In this document: one piece after another, positions 16,464-25,746 of the stretch
How positions within the stretch are numbered: the first letter of the stretch is position 1
How the letters are laid out: every line of letters begins with the position of its first letter
Source: a virus
DNA: 64,000 nucleotides
Virus record (IMG/VR): IMGVR_UViG_3300032236_000862
Span: 1-64,000 of that record
Direction: 5' to 3' (one strand)
Translations under genes and position numbers: made by a program
Notes under the pieces: model-generated
The model's database searches: none
Seen by the model: only the letters and a program-made list of their open reading frames with translations
What the model was told of the DNA's origin: nothing

Positions 16464-18215
16464 TTAGTTTGACTGGGAATTGAAGTCGTCTAGTTGATTA
16501 CCTTGAACGTAATCAGAAGGTCCTAGGACGATTCCAAACTTAGTGGCTATTGTAGCACCTGTTGCTGTATATGTGAGGTCGGAACCTACTTGGGTGGTCA
16601 AAGCGGTATTTGAGTATGGGCGGACAGTAATAACCTTAGTTACAGCATTGGTAATTACCTTAAAAGCTGCAGCAAGCTGGGATAGGCTCCAACGGGTAAT
16701 CTCAGATACAACGTTTCCTGAGGACTGGATAAGTCGGATATATCCTGGGAAGCAGGTCTGGCAGTTACAAGAGGTGTATCCGTATACTGGGCTGGAGCAA
16801 TATGGGGCATAGGTAGAGTAATAAACCGTACATACTGGGCCATAATAGTTGTTTGTGTAAGAGTTGCAGTTAGGTCCAGAGTAGCTTACTATGCCGTAGC
16901 CGGCTACGTTAGGTCCAGAATAACTGACAATTCCGTAGTTGGCTAATGGGCCAGAGTAGCTAGTAAGTCCGTAGTTAGCATTTGGGCCAGAATAGCTGCT
17001 GGCTCCATAACCGTTACAGGTTGGGCCATTATAGCTTGAGATGCTATAAGAAACGCAAGTGCTTCCCGCATACACAACGCAGCTATAGCTTGCTACGCCA
17101 TATGCAGCGCAGCTATAGTAGGTTGAGTACGCCAAACAACCCGATACATACGCAGTACAGCCGTAGTTGCCCGAGCTTCCCTTAATGTAATAGTTGCCGC
17201 CCTTGTAGTAAACGTTGCTATAGCTTGTTACTCCATAGGAGCCACAGGCACCAGAATAATAAGTGGAGCATGCCCCACCAGATGAGTAAGATGAACAGCC
17301 GTAGTTATTTTGATAAGCAACACATTGAGGGGAGTAAGCTCCACAGGAATAGTTGGCCGAATAGGAATACCCTCCGGTACAGCCGTATCCAGTAATAGCG
17401 TACGAATAGCTGCTTACCCCATAGTTTGCTGCGTATGAGTAAGAAGAGATGCCGTAGTTTGTAGCATAGGAATAGGATGTTGCACCATAGTTAGTGGCGT
17501 AGGAGTATCCTCCGGTACAGGATGCGCTTACATAGTAGGCATAGTTACCACAGTAGCTTCCGGTAACATAGTTGGTAAATCCTGCACAAGAGTATGTAGC
17601 ACAAGTAGAGCAGTTACATGAGGTGTTGGTTGAACGGCCATAGGTTACGCCCCACCAGTTACCTGAGTCAGTAACCCATAGGGCAACTCCCGCACCACCA
17701 TCATTATTGCGGGTGGCAACGTTAGTAATGGTTCCTGTGGTAGGGGCTATGGTGGCCTGTACTTCAAGGGTAATCTGGCTTGAGCTATCTACAGAAACGA
17801 TCTGAATATCGCTATCTGATCCCAATGATCCGGTACCAGCTGTGGCTGAGATCCATTGTCCAGGTGCAAGTCCTCCTGTAGAACTAAGACCTGTAATAAC
17901 AACCGTATACCCACTAGTTGTGGCCGTTACGGTGGAGATAGTTCCTGAGGCAGAGAAGACAAAGGTAGATCCAACAGAGATTGATGAGGTATTGTTGCTG
18001 GAGGTCATATTGATATCAGCAAGGGGGAATGAAGATGCTGCTGTGGCAGTAGTAGCAGAGTATCCGTTGGCGCTCCAAACGCCACGCTCTGCGTTCCAAG
18101 CACCGCCTGAGCTAGATGTTCCTAGCGAACCTGAGGTGGTTCTGTTAAAGTTATCCGAAAAGGTAGCAAACGCCGTTTGGATAAAGTTCATTAACCCTTG
18201 AAAAATACCAGACAT
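16464..18215 (-). CDS. Tail fibre protein: lectin-like domain split by Tyr/Cys-rich insert
   Basis: The 583-residue protein has a lectin-type start (DNFNRTTSGSLGTSSSGGAWNAERGVW), a Ser/Thr beta insert with GLAPGQWISA, then ALWVTDSGNWWGVTYGR. Residues about 197-491 are a Tyr/Ser/Gly/Cys-rich insert with roughly 24 Cys, repeats of SSYSYAxNYG and YSGPNxxGYGIV, and a CNCxTC motif at each end (about 200-205 and 483-488). The sandwich resumes at YIRLIQSSG and ends IVLGPSDYVQGNQLDDF. The flanking Cys motifs could lock the insert by disulfides or metal. Likely adhesin. Confidence 0.7.
   Translation of the reverse strand: MSGIFQGLMNFIQTAFATFSDNFNRTTSGSLGTSSSGGAWNAERGVWSANGYSATTATAASSFPLADINMTSSNNTSSISVGSTFVFSASGTISTVTATTSGYTVVITGLSSTGGLAPGQWISATAGTGSLGSDSDIQIVSVDSSSQITLEVQATIAPTTGTITNVATRNNDGGAGVALWVTDSGNWWGVTYGRSTNTSCNCSTCATYSCAGFTNYVTGSYCGNYAYYVSASCTGGYSYATNYGATSYSYATNYGISSYSYAANYGVSSYSYAITGYGCTGGYSYSANYSCGAYSPQCVAYQNNYGCSSYSSGGACSTYYSGACGSYGVTSYSNVYYKGGNYYIKGSSGNYGCTAYVSGCLAYSTYYSCAAYGVASYSCVVYAGSTCVSYSISSYNGPTCNGYGASSYSGPNANYGLTSYSGPLANYGIVSYSGPNVAGYGIVSYSGPNCNSYTNNYYGPVCTVYYSTYAPYCSSPVYGYTSCNCQTCFPGYIRLIQSSGNVVSEITRWSLSQLAAAFKVITNAVTKVITVRPYSNTALTTQVGSDLTYTATGATIATKFGIVLGPSDYVQGNQLDDFNSQSN
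16743..17627 (-). repeat. Tyr/Cys-rich low-complexity insert with short tandem units
   Basis: Within the split-lectin fibre gene, this stretch encodes short repeats (SYSYAxNYG units near 17400-17510; SYSGPN/NYGIV units near 16870-17000). Many 10-20 bp DNA repeats could recombine and change loop length. Boundaries were set by the flanking CNCxTC motifs. Confidence 0.7.
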
Positions 18216-18811
18216 TACGTAAGCCCATTTCCGCTAATCATCCAAATAGTTGAGGCAATCTTTAATAAGGTTGCTACACCATATGCTGCTAAAGTTCTGC
18301 TTCCTGTAGCACCGGTTCCTGCTTGAAGTAGCGTATCAGAGGTAATTGAAACTGTCATAGTTACTCCACTAGCTGCAACCAAGGCTACTGAAGTTCCTAC
18401 AGGAAAACTTACAGAAGTATTTGCTGGAATAGTAACTGTGCCGCTACCTGTGAAGTAGATGTGCTTTCCAGCATCGCTTGCAGATATTGAGTATGACCCA
18501 AGTTGTAAATTTTGTGGCATACCTGTATAGCCCAAACCAGCAGCTGCACTTGTTATGGTTGCAGACGTTGGGCTAATGCTTGCTGCTAGAGTACCTGCGG
18601 TTATGTTTGAGGCAGGAAAATAACCCGAGGTAATTGTACCTAGGGTAGTAATTGAAGAAGAACCTGAATAGCTGGATGGGGAAAACGATACGCCATTTAT
18701 AACTAAAGAGCCCAGGCTTCCAGACCCGCCAATGTTTAAAGCGCCATCTACGTTTAGAGATGAAACTTTAAGCGGGTCTATATACCTGTGTTCTAGCTTA
18801 TTTAAAGCCAT
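18215..18811 (-). CDS. Tail fibre/tip protein
   Basis: The 198-residue protein starts MALNKLEHRYIDPLKVSSLNVDG and continues with fibre-type beta repeats (SLGSLVINGVSFSPSSYSG, TITSGYFPASNITAGTL). Its C-terminal beta domain (LQLGSYSISASDAGKHIYFTGSGTVTIPANTSVSFPVGTSVALV) resembles receptor-binding tips. It overlaps the split-lectin gene (TAATG). Likely part of the same fibre complex. Confidence 0.7.
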   Translation of the reverse strand: MALNKLEHRYIDPLKVSSLNVDGALNIGGSGSLGSLVINGVSFSPSSYSGSSSITTLGTITSGYFPASNITAGTLAASISPTSATITSAAAGLGYTGMPQNLQLGSYSISASDAGKHIYFTGSGTVTIPANTSVSFPVGTSVALVAASGVTMTVSITSDTLLQAGTGATGSRTLAAYGVATLLKIASTIWMISGNGLT

Positions 18812-18829
18812 TGGTAATCCCCCTCTAGA

Positions 18830-21800
18830 TTAAGCCTGAGCTTCTGTCCAAGATACACGACCGTATACGGTCGCAGAAGATGATGGAGATAGGTTGGTAA
18901 CTACGATAGTAAGAACGTCTGGGCCATCTGGGTAGATACCTGTATTTGCCACGGTTGTTCCGCCACCGATAATAGAGTTACCTAGATCACGGATCTGAGA
19001 CAAGTCAGAGGTACCAGTACCTGATACGAAGAAACCACCGGTCTTTTCACCGCCTGAAAGGGTTACTGAAGCTCCAGCGTAGTCAGCAATCTGGGCAAGA
19101 GAAGAGTTAGGTACGTTTGCCGCACCTGACACTGCGTTTGTCCAAGTAGTTGCTGCAGAAGGCACACCGTTAAGATAAGCCAATACCAACAGGTTAGCTG
19201 TTGAGGTATTAAGAATTGAGATATCCAGTGTGGAGAGCGTCAGCTGCATTCTATTGATAAGTTCACGAGTACCAAAGGCTGCGGCAATACCGTTATCCAC
19301 AGATGGTGCGCAACGGATTGAGAACAATGCCTTAGTGTTAACTACGCTAAAGCTAAGTGTTGCTCCAACCAAAGTAGTAGCGATGTTCTGGTTAATAGTG
19401 AAAGTCGTGCTGCTATTAACTGTGGTGACCACTGAACCAGCAGTCAATGCTCCAGTACCGCCGGTAACAGTGACCGTCTGACCTACTACTACGTTAGCGG
19501 TAGAGGATACGGTAATTTGAGCTTGACCGCTATTGCCTGATGCGCCGGTAATCGAGAACACTGCTGAAGGTCCAAGACCGGTTGAGTTAGTCTGACCGTA
19601 AGTAAAGAGGAGGGACTTATCGCCGTCAAAGCGACCATCCATAATTACCGATGTTCCCCAGTGAGAAATAGCTGGGGCAAAGGTTGGATAGGCAAACTCT
19701 ACAGAGATAGGAGAGGTAGACGAGTAGGAGAACGCAGCTCCAGTAGAAGTTACAGCTCCACTTGAACCTGTAGTAAAGCCCATAGGAGGGACAACAACTG
19801 TGGATGTTGATGCAGTAGCTGCCTGGCTCAAAGTAAAGGTGTTTGCTCCGCTGTTGATTGAGCTGATATATGTTCCATCTGGGATGGTAGTAGCAATAAC
19901 TCTCTGACCAACTTGAAGTCCAGCAGTAGCACCTGAAGCAACTGTAGCAACGTTTGAACCAGAAGCAAGAGTTACAGAGAGGGAAGTATTTCCAGCCTGA
20001 CCACGAGTTAATCCTGTAAAGGTTGTAGATGTGGTTCCTGTGTAGTTTACAAACTCTGTAACAACAAGGTTAGCTGTTGCAGTAGATGTAGAGCCTGTTG
20101 CAGTGCTGGCTACAGTAAAGTTAGTGTTAGCTGTCACAGAAGCAATAGTATACAGGCCGTTAAAGGCAGTATTTGTTGCGCCTGAGATAGAAACTACGTT
20201 TCCAGCAACAATTCCAGTAGTATTGCTTGTTGCATAAGTTACTACTGATCCAGAAGCTGTGATTCCGCTAATTGCAATTGCTGTAGTTGTATTACCACGA
20301 ATTGACAGAGTTCCAGAAGTTGGGAACTTAGAGGTATCAGAAACTGTAAGAGTTGTATCTGATGCGGCTACGCCAGCAGTTAGGTTGGTAACTGAAGGGG
20401 TTGTTGAGGTTTCATAACGACCAGGTAGGTTACCTGAACGCATGTAAGCTTCTGTGTTTACGTTGTTGTTAGCCATCTTATGGACATAGGTAACGTCACC
20501 GCTAGGTCCACGAAGACCCCAGCGAACGAAGCCCGCACCATACCAGGTGTAGTCAACATAGAACATCTGCATCTTGGTAAGATCAAGAACATAACCTGAA
20601 GGTCCTGTTCCATCCATCTTGTCAAGATTCCACTGAGATTGTGGGATCTTAAAGTCAACGGTCTTTGATAGAACTACGCTTGAGGCAGTTGACCCACGAT
20701 ATGCAGGGCTGATAGTCAAGCTTGTATCAGACTGAATATCTGTTACACGGTACGACTGGCCACGAAGAACAATGTAGTCTCCAGGGATCAGCTGACGGGA
20801 GAAGTAAGTTGGGAAGGATGAGATAGTCTGCTGAACAGTATTTGAACCGTTAACTACAGATACCTTTCCTGAAATTTGGTAGGTTGAGTTACGACGTACC
20901 GCATAGATAGTGGTTCCGTCAAACTCAAAGAACAAACCGTTTTGCTGATCAAAGATTCCAAGGCGGCTAGCTGCACCAAACCACTGGCTTACTGAGAGCG
21001 TATAGTTACCTGAGGCTACAGTAGCTGAAGGTGTGGTTGCTGCAGTATATGTGAACTGATTCCAACCAGTTACAGAGGTTACGGTAAAGTTTCCGTTATA
21101 TGCGGCTTCATTAGCTCCGCTAACGTTGATAGCAACACCTGGGGTAATATTATGGCGTTCCTTTGTCTGTACGGTAACAGTTGTTCCTGAAGAGGTAATA
21201 GAGTCAAGGTTAGCATAAGGCTTCAAGATTGTTCCTGAAGACATCTGGATACCCTTACCAGACTGGTAGCGGAAGTAACGGCGGGTCTGACGAATAGCCT
21301 GCTCGTAGTTTGAACCACCATTGCTTGAGAACAGTACTCCACCGTCAAATGCTCGGTGAGCAAACTGGCCTTGAGGACGTACGTATACTGTAGCAGAGGT
21401 GGCAACAAGTGTTCCACCGGTAATTGAAGCTGCTGGGTAGACAATAAATGAGGTTGGGTTAAGCACAGTTGAGACGACAAATGAACCATTAGGGTTAGTT
21501 CCAGTAGCTCCAGTAATACCAATAATTGCTACTTCATTGCCAATAGCTAATCCGTGAGGGATAGTGGTTGTTACTGTAAGAGCGTTAGTTCCAGCAACAT
21601 ATGAAACAGTAGGTGCTCCACCAATTGCAGCATTTGAGTAGACGTTGCCTTGATATATGGCTGTCTTATTTGGGTCAAAAATCGAGGTAAAGGCTGTGTT
21701 ATTTGCAGCCCTAGCTGTGTAGGTAAAGTTTGTTCCCGCAGAAACAGTTTCTACAATAAAGTTACCGTTTGCAATTCCTAGGTATGTATCAAGAACAGAC

Positions 21801-22582
21801 ACAGGAGTACCGACTGTTGGAGGAGTAGCAGTAAGCACTGTAACTGTCCTAGAGCCTGAGGACATCTGAACATCAGTAACGTTTTGAATTGTGTACTGGT
21901 TCTGATATGCATATGGGCGGTTGTTAATCATGGCTAGATTTTCCCACTTAGAAACCTGTGTGCCATATTCAAAGTCAGTATCAATAAGCGCTTGCGGAGA
22001 AGATGTGCGCATCTTGTTTGTTGGATCTACTAGAGTCTGATCAGGAGTAATCTTTTCAGCATACTCATCAATAGTGATCTGAAGCTTATCTGTAGCAGAC
22101 ATAGCTGAAGTATTGTAGTTAAGTACGATTACTGTGTTTGCGGCAGCTGTAATAGTTCCGCCAGAAATCCAGGTAGTTCCAGAAGTCAAATAGTTGTTTG
22201 TTGCGGTCTGGGTTGCAATAGTAAAGCTTGAGGCGTTTGCTGTAGCGATTACGCCTGTGATATTGAAGGCGTTTGGAATTGCTCCAGTGATGGTAACAGT
22301 CTGACCTGCTAAGAATGAGTTAGGTGCTGTGACGGTAGTGATTGTTCCTACTGTGGCTGGGGTTACGGTCATGCCGCTTGCGTAGGCAACTAGCTGGCCG
22401 TCTGCGTAGCTTCCATATGTGGTAGCAAGTAGCGATGGATCAGAGAAGTTATAGATTACCTTGTTTTTAGTAACGTTTGTAATAAGGACCAGGCGTTCCT
22501 GCCCAACATACCTTGGAATTACGACTGTTTTTGTTGACGGTACGAAGGTATATCCCGTATCAAATAAGATCTTTCTTGCCAT
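18830..22582 (-). CDS. Large tail/baseplate protein with repeated beta domains (1250 aa)
   Basis: The N-terminus RKILFDTGYTFVPSTKTVVIPRY...ERLVLITNVTKNKVIYNFSDPSL resembles a large conserved structural protein of aquatic T4-like phages. Several copies of a module follow: HG(L/I)..G..V.I.G....AFNG.F.V..V....FT, at about residues 85-150, 320-390, 465-525 and 760-825. The centre (residues about 400-740) is more globular, with VDYTWYGAGFVRWGLRGPSGDVTYVH. The C-terminus ends SSSATVYGRVSWTEAQA. It is the largest virion gene here and probably a baseplate wedge or fibre hub. Confidence 0.75.
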   Translation of the reverse strand: MARKILFDTGYTFVPSTKTVVIPRYVGQERLVLITNVTKNKVIYNFSDPSLLATTYGSYADGQLVAYASGMTVTPATVGTITTVTAPNSFLAGQTVTITGAIPNAFNITGVIATANASSFTIATQTATNNYLTSGTTWISGGTITAAANTVIVLNYNTSAMSATDKLQITIDEYAEKITPDQTLVDPTNKMRTSSPQALIDTDFEYGTQVSKWENLAMINNRPYAYQNQYTIQNVTDVQMSSGSRTVTVLTATPPTVGTPVSVLDTYLGIANGNFIVETVSAGTNFTYTARAANNTAFTSIFDPNKTAIYQGNVYSNAAIGGAPTVSYVAGTNALTVTTTIPHGLAIGNEVAIIGITGATGTNPNGSFVVSTVLNPTSFIVYPAASITGGTLVATSATVYVRPQGQFAHRAFDGGVLFSSNGGSNYEQAIRQTRRYFRYQSGKGIQMSSGTILKPYANLDSITSSGTTVTVQTKERHNITPGVAINVSGANEAAYNGNFTVTSVTGWNQFTYTAATTPSATVASGNYTLSVSQWFGAASRLGIFDQQNGLFFEFDGTTIYAVRRNSTYQISGKVSVVNGSNTVQQTISSFPTYFSRQLIPGDYIVLRGQSYRVTDIQSDTSLTISPAYRGSTASSVVLSKTVDFKIPQSQWNLDKMDGTGPSGYVLDLTKMQMFYVDYTWYGAGFVRWGLRGPSGDVTYVHKMANNNVNTEAYMRSGNLPGRYETSTTPSVTNLTAGVAASDTTLTVSDTSKFPTSGTLSIRGNTTTAIAISGITASGSVVTYATSNTTGIVAGNVVSISGATNTAFNGLYTIASVTANTNFTVASTATGSTSTATANLVVTEFVNYTGTTSTTFTGLTRGQAGNTSLSVTLASGSNVATVASGATAGLQVGQRVIATTIPDGTYISSINSGANTFTLSQAATASTSTVVVPPMGFTTGSSGAVTSTGAAFSYSSTSPISVEFAYPTFAPAISHWGTSVIMDGRFDGDKSLLFTYGQTNSTGLGPSAVFSITGASGNSGQAQITVSSTANVVVGQTVTVTGGTGALTAGSVVTTVNSSTTFTINQNIATTLVGATLSFSVVNTKALFSIRCAPSVDNGIAAAFGTRELINRMQLTLSTLDISILNTSTANLLVLAYLNGVPSAATTWTNAVSGAANVPNSSLAQIADYAGASVTLSGGEKTGGFFVSGTGTSDLSQIRDLGNSIIGGGTTVANTGIYPDGPDVLTIVVTNLSPSSSATVYGRVSWTEAQA

Positions 22583-22585
22583 GTC

Positions 22586-23743
22586 TTAAAACGCTCCTAT
22601 TAGTAAATCCGCTGCCTTAAACGGATAGGTTGTGCTTACGGCTGTTACGCTGCTTCCGGGCATAAGTCTACCACTAAAAGAGGACCCTGCAGGAACAACT
22701 TCAGAAAATGCCAGATATCCGTCGTCATCTACCCTTAAGCCGTCCGGCTTTAGGGGAGAATCCCATACAACCACCGATTGATCTATTGACTGAACTATAC
22801 CATTAACAGTGATAAGAAGTCTCAGTGGATTGGTAATAGCTACCTGGGTTCCCTGGTAGGTGGGAACAAACCGGCTTTCAATTCCATCAAACTGGTACCT
22901 AAGGTCATCAAACGGGGTGATGTCTTGAATTGGGGCGTAGGTAGTGCTTGCCGCAGTTTGGGTAAGGTATGTAGAGCTAGCTGCAGTCTGGGCTAAATAC
23001 GTGGATGCAGCTGAGGTTTGACTCAAATAGGTTGAGGTAGCTGAAGTCTGACTTAAATAAGTTGAGGCAGCTGTTGTCTGGCTTAGGTAGGTAGAGGTTG
23101 CTGAAGATTGAGTTAGATAGGTGGACGCAGCGGCACCTGTGGTCAGATAGGTTCCTGAATCCAGGGTTCCATCGCCCTTAACAAATTGGCTAGACGTTCC
23201 ACCAGTAGTTATATGGGCGGGTGCTGTAATGTTTCCAGAAACGTCTACTTTAGAAAGAACCCCAGAGGTGCTATTTTGCCACTGTTGTAGGTCAGAAGTT
23301 TGTCCAGAGCTGAAAGGCTTAACAGCCAAAGCAACGTAGTTTGTATTAGCTGCATAGACGCCTAAAGAATAACTTGCGCTATTCAATTCAAGACGGGTAG
23401 CATTACCTGCATTTGAGGCTACAATTCCTAGCTTGACTGTGCCGGAAAATACGTTGGTGTTTGTAAAAGTATTAGTTCCAGCCAATTGAGGAACAACAGT
23501 GGTGTCAATCGCTAAAGTTCCTGAAGTGGTGATGGTTCCACCAGTTAAACCAGTTCCTGTAGCTACAGAGGTTACTGTTCCAGTTCCACTAATTGTTACC
23601 CACTGCATTCCTGTGCCAGTGGACTTTAGGAACTGACCTGAAGAACCTGTTGACCCACTGGCAGAGATTTGAGGTACCGTTAGTACGTCGGTAGCAGTAA
23701 GCGTGCCGGCTACACTAACCGGGGATAAAAAAGCCAGTGTCAC
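22586..23743 (-). CDS. Tail fibre protein with 10-residue tandem repeats
   Basis: The 385-residue protein has a fibre-type N-terminus (VAGTLTATDVLTVPQISASG), a central domain, then at residues 198-269 seven copies of a decapeptide of the form STYLSQTSAA, which would form a shaft. The C-terminal part (FDDLRYQFDGIESRFVPTYQGTQVAI) is a compact domain seen in other phage fibres. It lies next to two further fibre genes. Role: fibre shaft and adaptor. Confidence 0.75.
   Translation of the reverse strand: MTLAFLSPVSVAGTLTATDVLTVPQISASGSTGSSGQFLKSTGTGMQWVTISGTGTVTSVATGTGLTGGTITTSGTLAIDTTVVPQLAGTNTFTNTNVFSGTVKLGIVASNAGNATRLELNSASYSLGVYAANTNYVALAVKPFSSGQTSDLQQWQNSTSGVLSKVDVSGNITAPAHITTGGTSSQFVKGDGTLDSGTYLTTGAAASTYLTQSSATSTYLSQTTAASTYLSQTSATSTYLSQTSAASTYLAQTAASSTYLTQTAASTTYAPIQDITPFDDLRYQFDGIESRFVPTYQGTQVAITNPLRLLITVNGIVQSIDQSVVVWDSPLKPDGLRVDDDGYLAFSEVVPAGSSFSGRLMPGSSVTAVSTTYPFKAADLLIGAF
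22937..23152 (-). repeat. 30-bp tandem repeat coding for a decapeptide fibre shaft
   Basis: About seven 30-bp units encode the consensus STYLSQTSAA in the fibre gene at 22586-23743. The units differ mostly at third codon positions and in the last two residues. Coding, not CRISPR. Confidence 0.8.
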
Positions 23744-23755
23744 TTACTGGACCTC

Positions 23756-25381
23756 TTATCCGAAGACTACTACACGAATTTGGTTTGTTGTAGGTGCTGT
23801 TGAGAAGGCAACTGTAACGGTTGTAGTAGAGGTGTGGGTAACGTCCGCAAGGTATTCAGCGTTAGTTGTGGTATCGTAAAGTGTGACCTGAACGTCCTTT
23901 GTACCCAAGTTGTGAGTAACAACGTAAGAGAGGGTTGCTCCATCACCAATTGATGTAGCGTACTTTCTGACCACTACTGTGGTGTCAATAGCAACTGTGC
24001 CAGTGCTTACGACGATACCTGCACCAGCTCCGACAGCTAGGCCAGAAGAGGTAGTGCCGAGACCTGAGTTAGTAGCTAGGAGGATCGAAGCTCCTGAGGC
24101 ACCTGTCTGCAAACCACCGGTTGAGAGTGGGTTAAATGTAAAGTTAGATCCTGTGAGGGTTACGCCGTTTGAAGCAGTGTAGGTACCGGCACCAGAGAAC
24201 TGAGAGAACTCAATGTTATCTGTACCAATTTTAATTGCTTTTGCAGGAGTGGTAGCAGTACCTGTGTCAATCTGAGACCAGCCCTGTGCTGTCTGAGAAG
24301 TGGTTCCAGATACACCAGATACGAAGACAAAGTCACCGGCAGTTACCTGACCAGGGATATGGTTGTCTGCGTCGGTTGCACGAGTAAGAACTGTTGATAC
24401 ACCAGTAGTACCAGCTGTAGTAACTGTGTAAATACCGTTTTGAGTCTTGGTAGTCTGGTTCTTTACAAGCACACGGTCATTGAGCTGAAGTGTGTAGCTA
24501 TCAATTATTGATGTACCAGTTGTGCCGTTTGTAAGAGTTGCGCCAACACCGGTACCTTGTGAAGCATCTGCAGAACCGTTAGCGTAGGTCCAACCTGTAA
24601 GGTTTACTGTAGTAGCAACAAGTGCTGAGTCGTGGACGTTAAGTCCCTGAGCAACACCGTCTACGTAGTTCTTTGTTGCAGCATCTTGTGCGGCAGTTGG
24701 GTCAGCAAGACCTGTAATCTTTTGTGCGTTAAATGCTACTGCAGAGGTTGGAACGCCAAATGCAGATAGTGCAAAACCGCTAGGAGCAAAACCGTGGACG
24801 TGGTCATCCTTAGCTGGAGCAGTTCCAGAACCGTTGGCTGCAGTTGTTGTAGAGATATTTGTTGCAGCATTTGCTGAAAGAGAAGGCGTACCGTGAGTGT
24901 GGTCAGAGTGAGCAACTGTTGTGGCAGAACCTGTTGCTGATGCAATACCATAAGTGGTAGCGGCTGTTACTGCAGCAAAACCTGGGCCTGCGTGAGAGTG
25001 GTCTGCACGGGCATAGTTAGTGGATGTTCCGTCAGCTTGAACTTGAGCTACGGAAGCTGCGGTTGAAAGACCTGTACCAAAAGCGTGGGTCTGCTGCCAA
25101 GTGGTTCCGTTAGAGTAGTAAACTAAGAAGTTATCAGTAGCATAATAGAAGGTGCCTGATGCTACAGCAGTCGCAACTGGACGAGAAGCAAGTGCACCTG
25201 CGCTAATTCCGTCAGCAGAACCCCAAGCAGTACCATTCCAGATATACAAACCATTAAGAGCAGTGTCGTAGTAGATCTGACCTACTACTGGAGATGAAGG
25301 CGCCGTTGCAAGGTTTTGAATTCGAGCATTTTGAAGCTCAAGCTTGCCTAAATCAATTGGGGTTAAAAACTTACGTGCCAT
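23756..25381 (-). CDS. Tail fibre protein
   Basis: The 541-residue protein starts MARKFLTPIDLGKLELQNARIQNLATAPSSPVVGQIYYDT, a common attachment segment of phage fibres. Repeats of (A)TTYGIAS...HSDHTHGTP, rich in His, follow. Then comes AQDAATKNYVD, typical of short tail fibres, and a C-terminal sandwich (SYVVTHNLGTKDVQVTLYD). The HxHGxP motifs recall the metal-chelating needle regions of T4 gp12-type fibres. Likely host recognition. Confidence 0.8.
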   Translation of the reverse strand: MARKFLTPIDLGKLELQNARIQNLATAPSSPVVGQIYYDTALNGLYIWNGTAWGSADGISAGALASRPVATAVASGTFYYATDNFLVYYSNGTTWQQTHAFGTGLSTAASVAQVQADGTSTNYARADHSHAGPGFAAVTAATTYGIASATGSATTVAHSDHTHGTPSLSANAATNISTTTAANGSGTAPAKDDHVHGFAPSGFALSAFGVPTSAVAFNAQKITGLADPTAAQDAATKNYVDGVAQGLNVHDSALVATTVNLTGWTYANGSADASQGTGVGATLTNGTTGTSIIDSYTLQLNDRVLVKNQTTKTQNGIYTVTTAGTTGVSTVLTRATDADNHIPGQVTAGDFVFVSGVSGTTSQTAQGWSQIDTGTATTPAKAIKIGTDNIEFSQFSGAGTYTASNGVTLTGSNFTFNPLSTGGLQTGASGASILLATNSGLGTTSSGLAVGAGAGIVVSTGTVAIDTTVVVRKYATSIGDGATLSYVVTHNLGTKDVQVTLYDTTTNAEYLADVTHTSTTTVTVAFSTAPTTNQIRVVVFG

Positions 25382-25392
25382 TTACTATCTCC

Positions 25393-25746
25393 TTATGATA
25401 GGTAAGCGTGTCCACTGAAAGCCGAAGTAAATGTTAGCACAAGACTGTTGGGGTCTAGGTAGTTAACTTCGCCCTCTACTTGACTACCCCCAGAGTCTAC
25501 AACAGTTATGTTTGGATAAAAGTTCAAATTGTGAACAATCCTCCAGGAGGAGGCTGGGGAGTTCTGTACGTAGGTATAAGCTACAGCCTGTACAGGGTTT
25601 GACAGGTTGGTAAGGGTAATTGGGGCTGGTTCTATGATAGATATGGCAGCACAGTTACCGCAAGTACATGTGCTTGTACTGCTACATTGGTAGACTACGT
25701 TAGTTACCGCTGAGGATCCATTGGGACCCCATACTATTGGGCTCAT
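25393..25746 (-). CDS. Small fibre-tip-like protein with CTCGNC motif
   Basis: The 117 residues have an N-terminal CSSTSTCTCGNC cluster, then SWRIVHNLNFYPNITVVDSGG...EGEVNYLDPNSLVLTFTSAFSGHAYL. This last part is a domain common in phage fibres and similar to the C-terminus of the 541-residue fibre. The Cys cluster resembles the CNCxTC motifs of the split-lectin fibre. It overlaps the connector gene by 4 nt. Likely a baseplate or fibre component. Confidence 0.7.
   Translation of the reverse strand: MSPIVWGPNGSSAVTNVVYQCSSTSTCTCGNCAAISIIEPAPITLTNLSNPVQAVAYTYVQNSPASSWRIVHNLNFYPNITVVDSGGSQVEGEVNYLDPNSLVLTFTSAFSGHAYLS

Noticed and set aside
22937-23152. Regular 30-bp repeats as a CRISPR array
   Set aside because: Repeats are adjacent with no spacers and encode a fibre decapeptide in frame.
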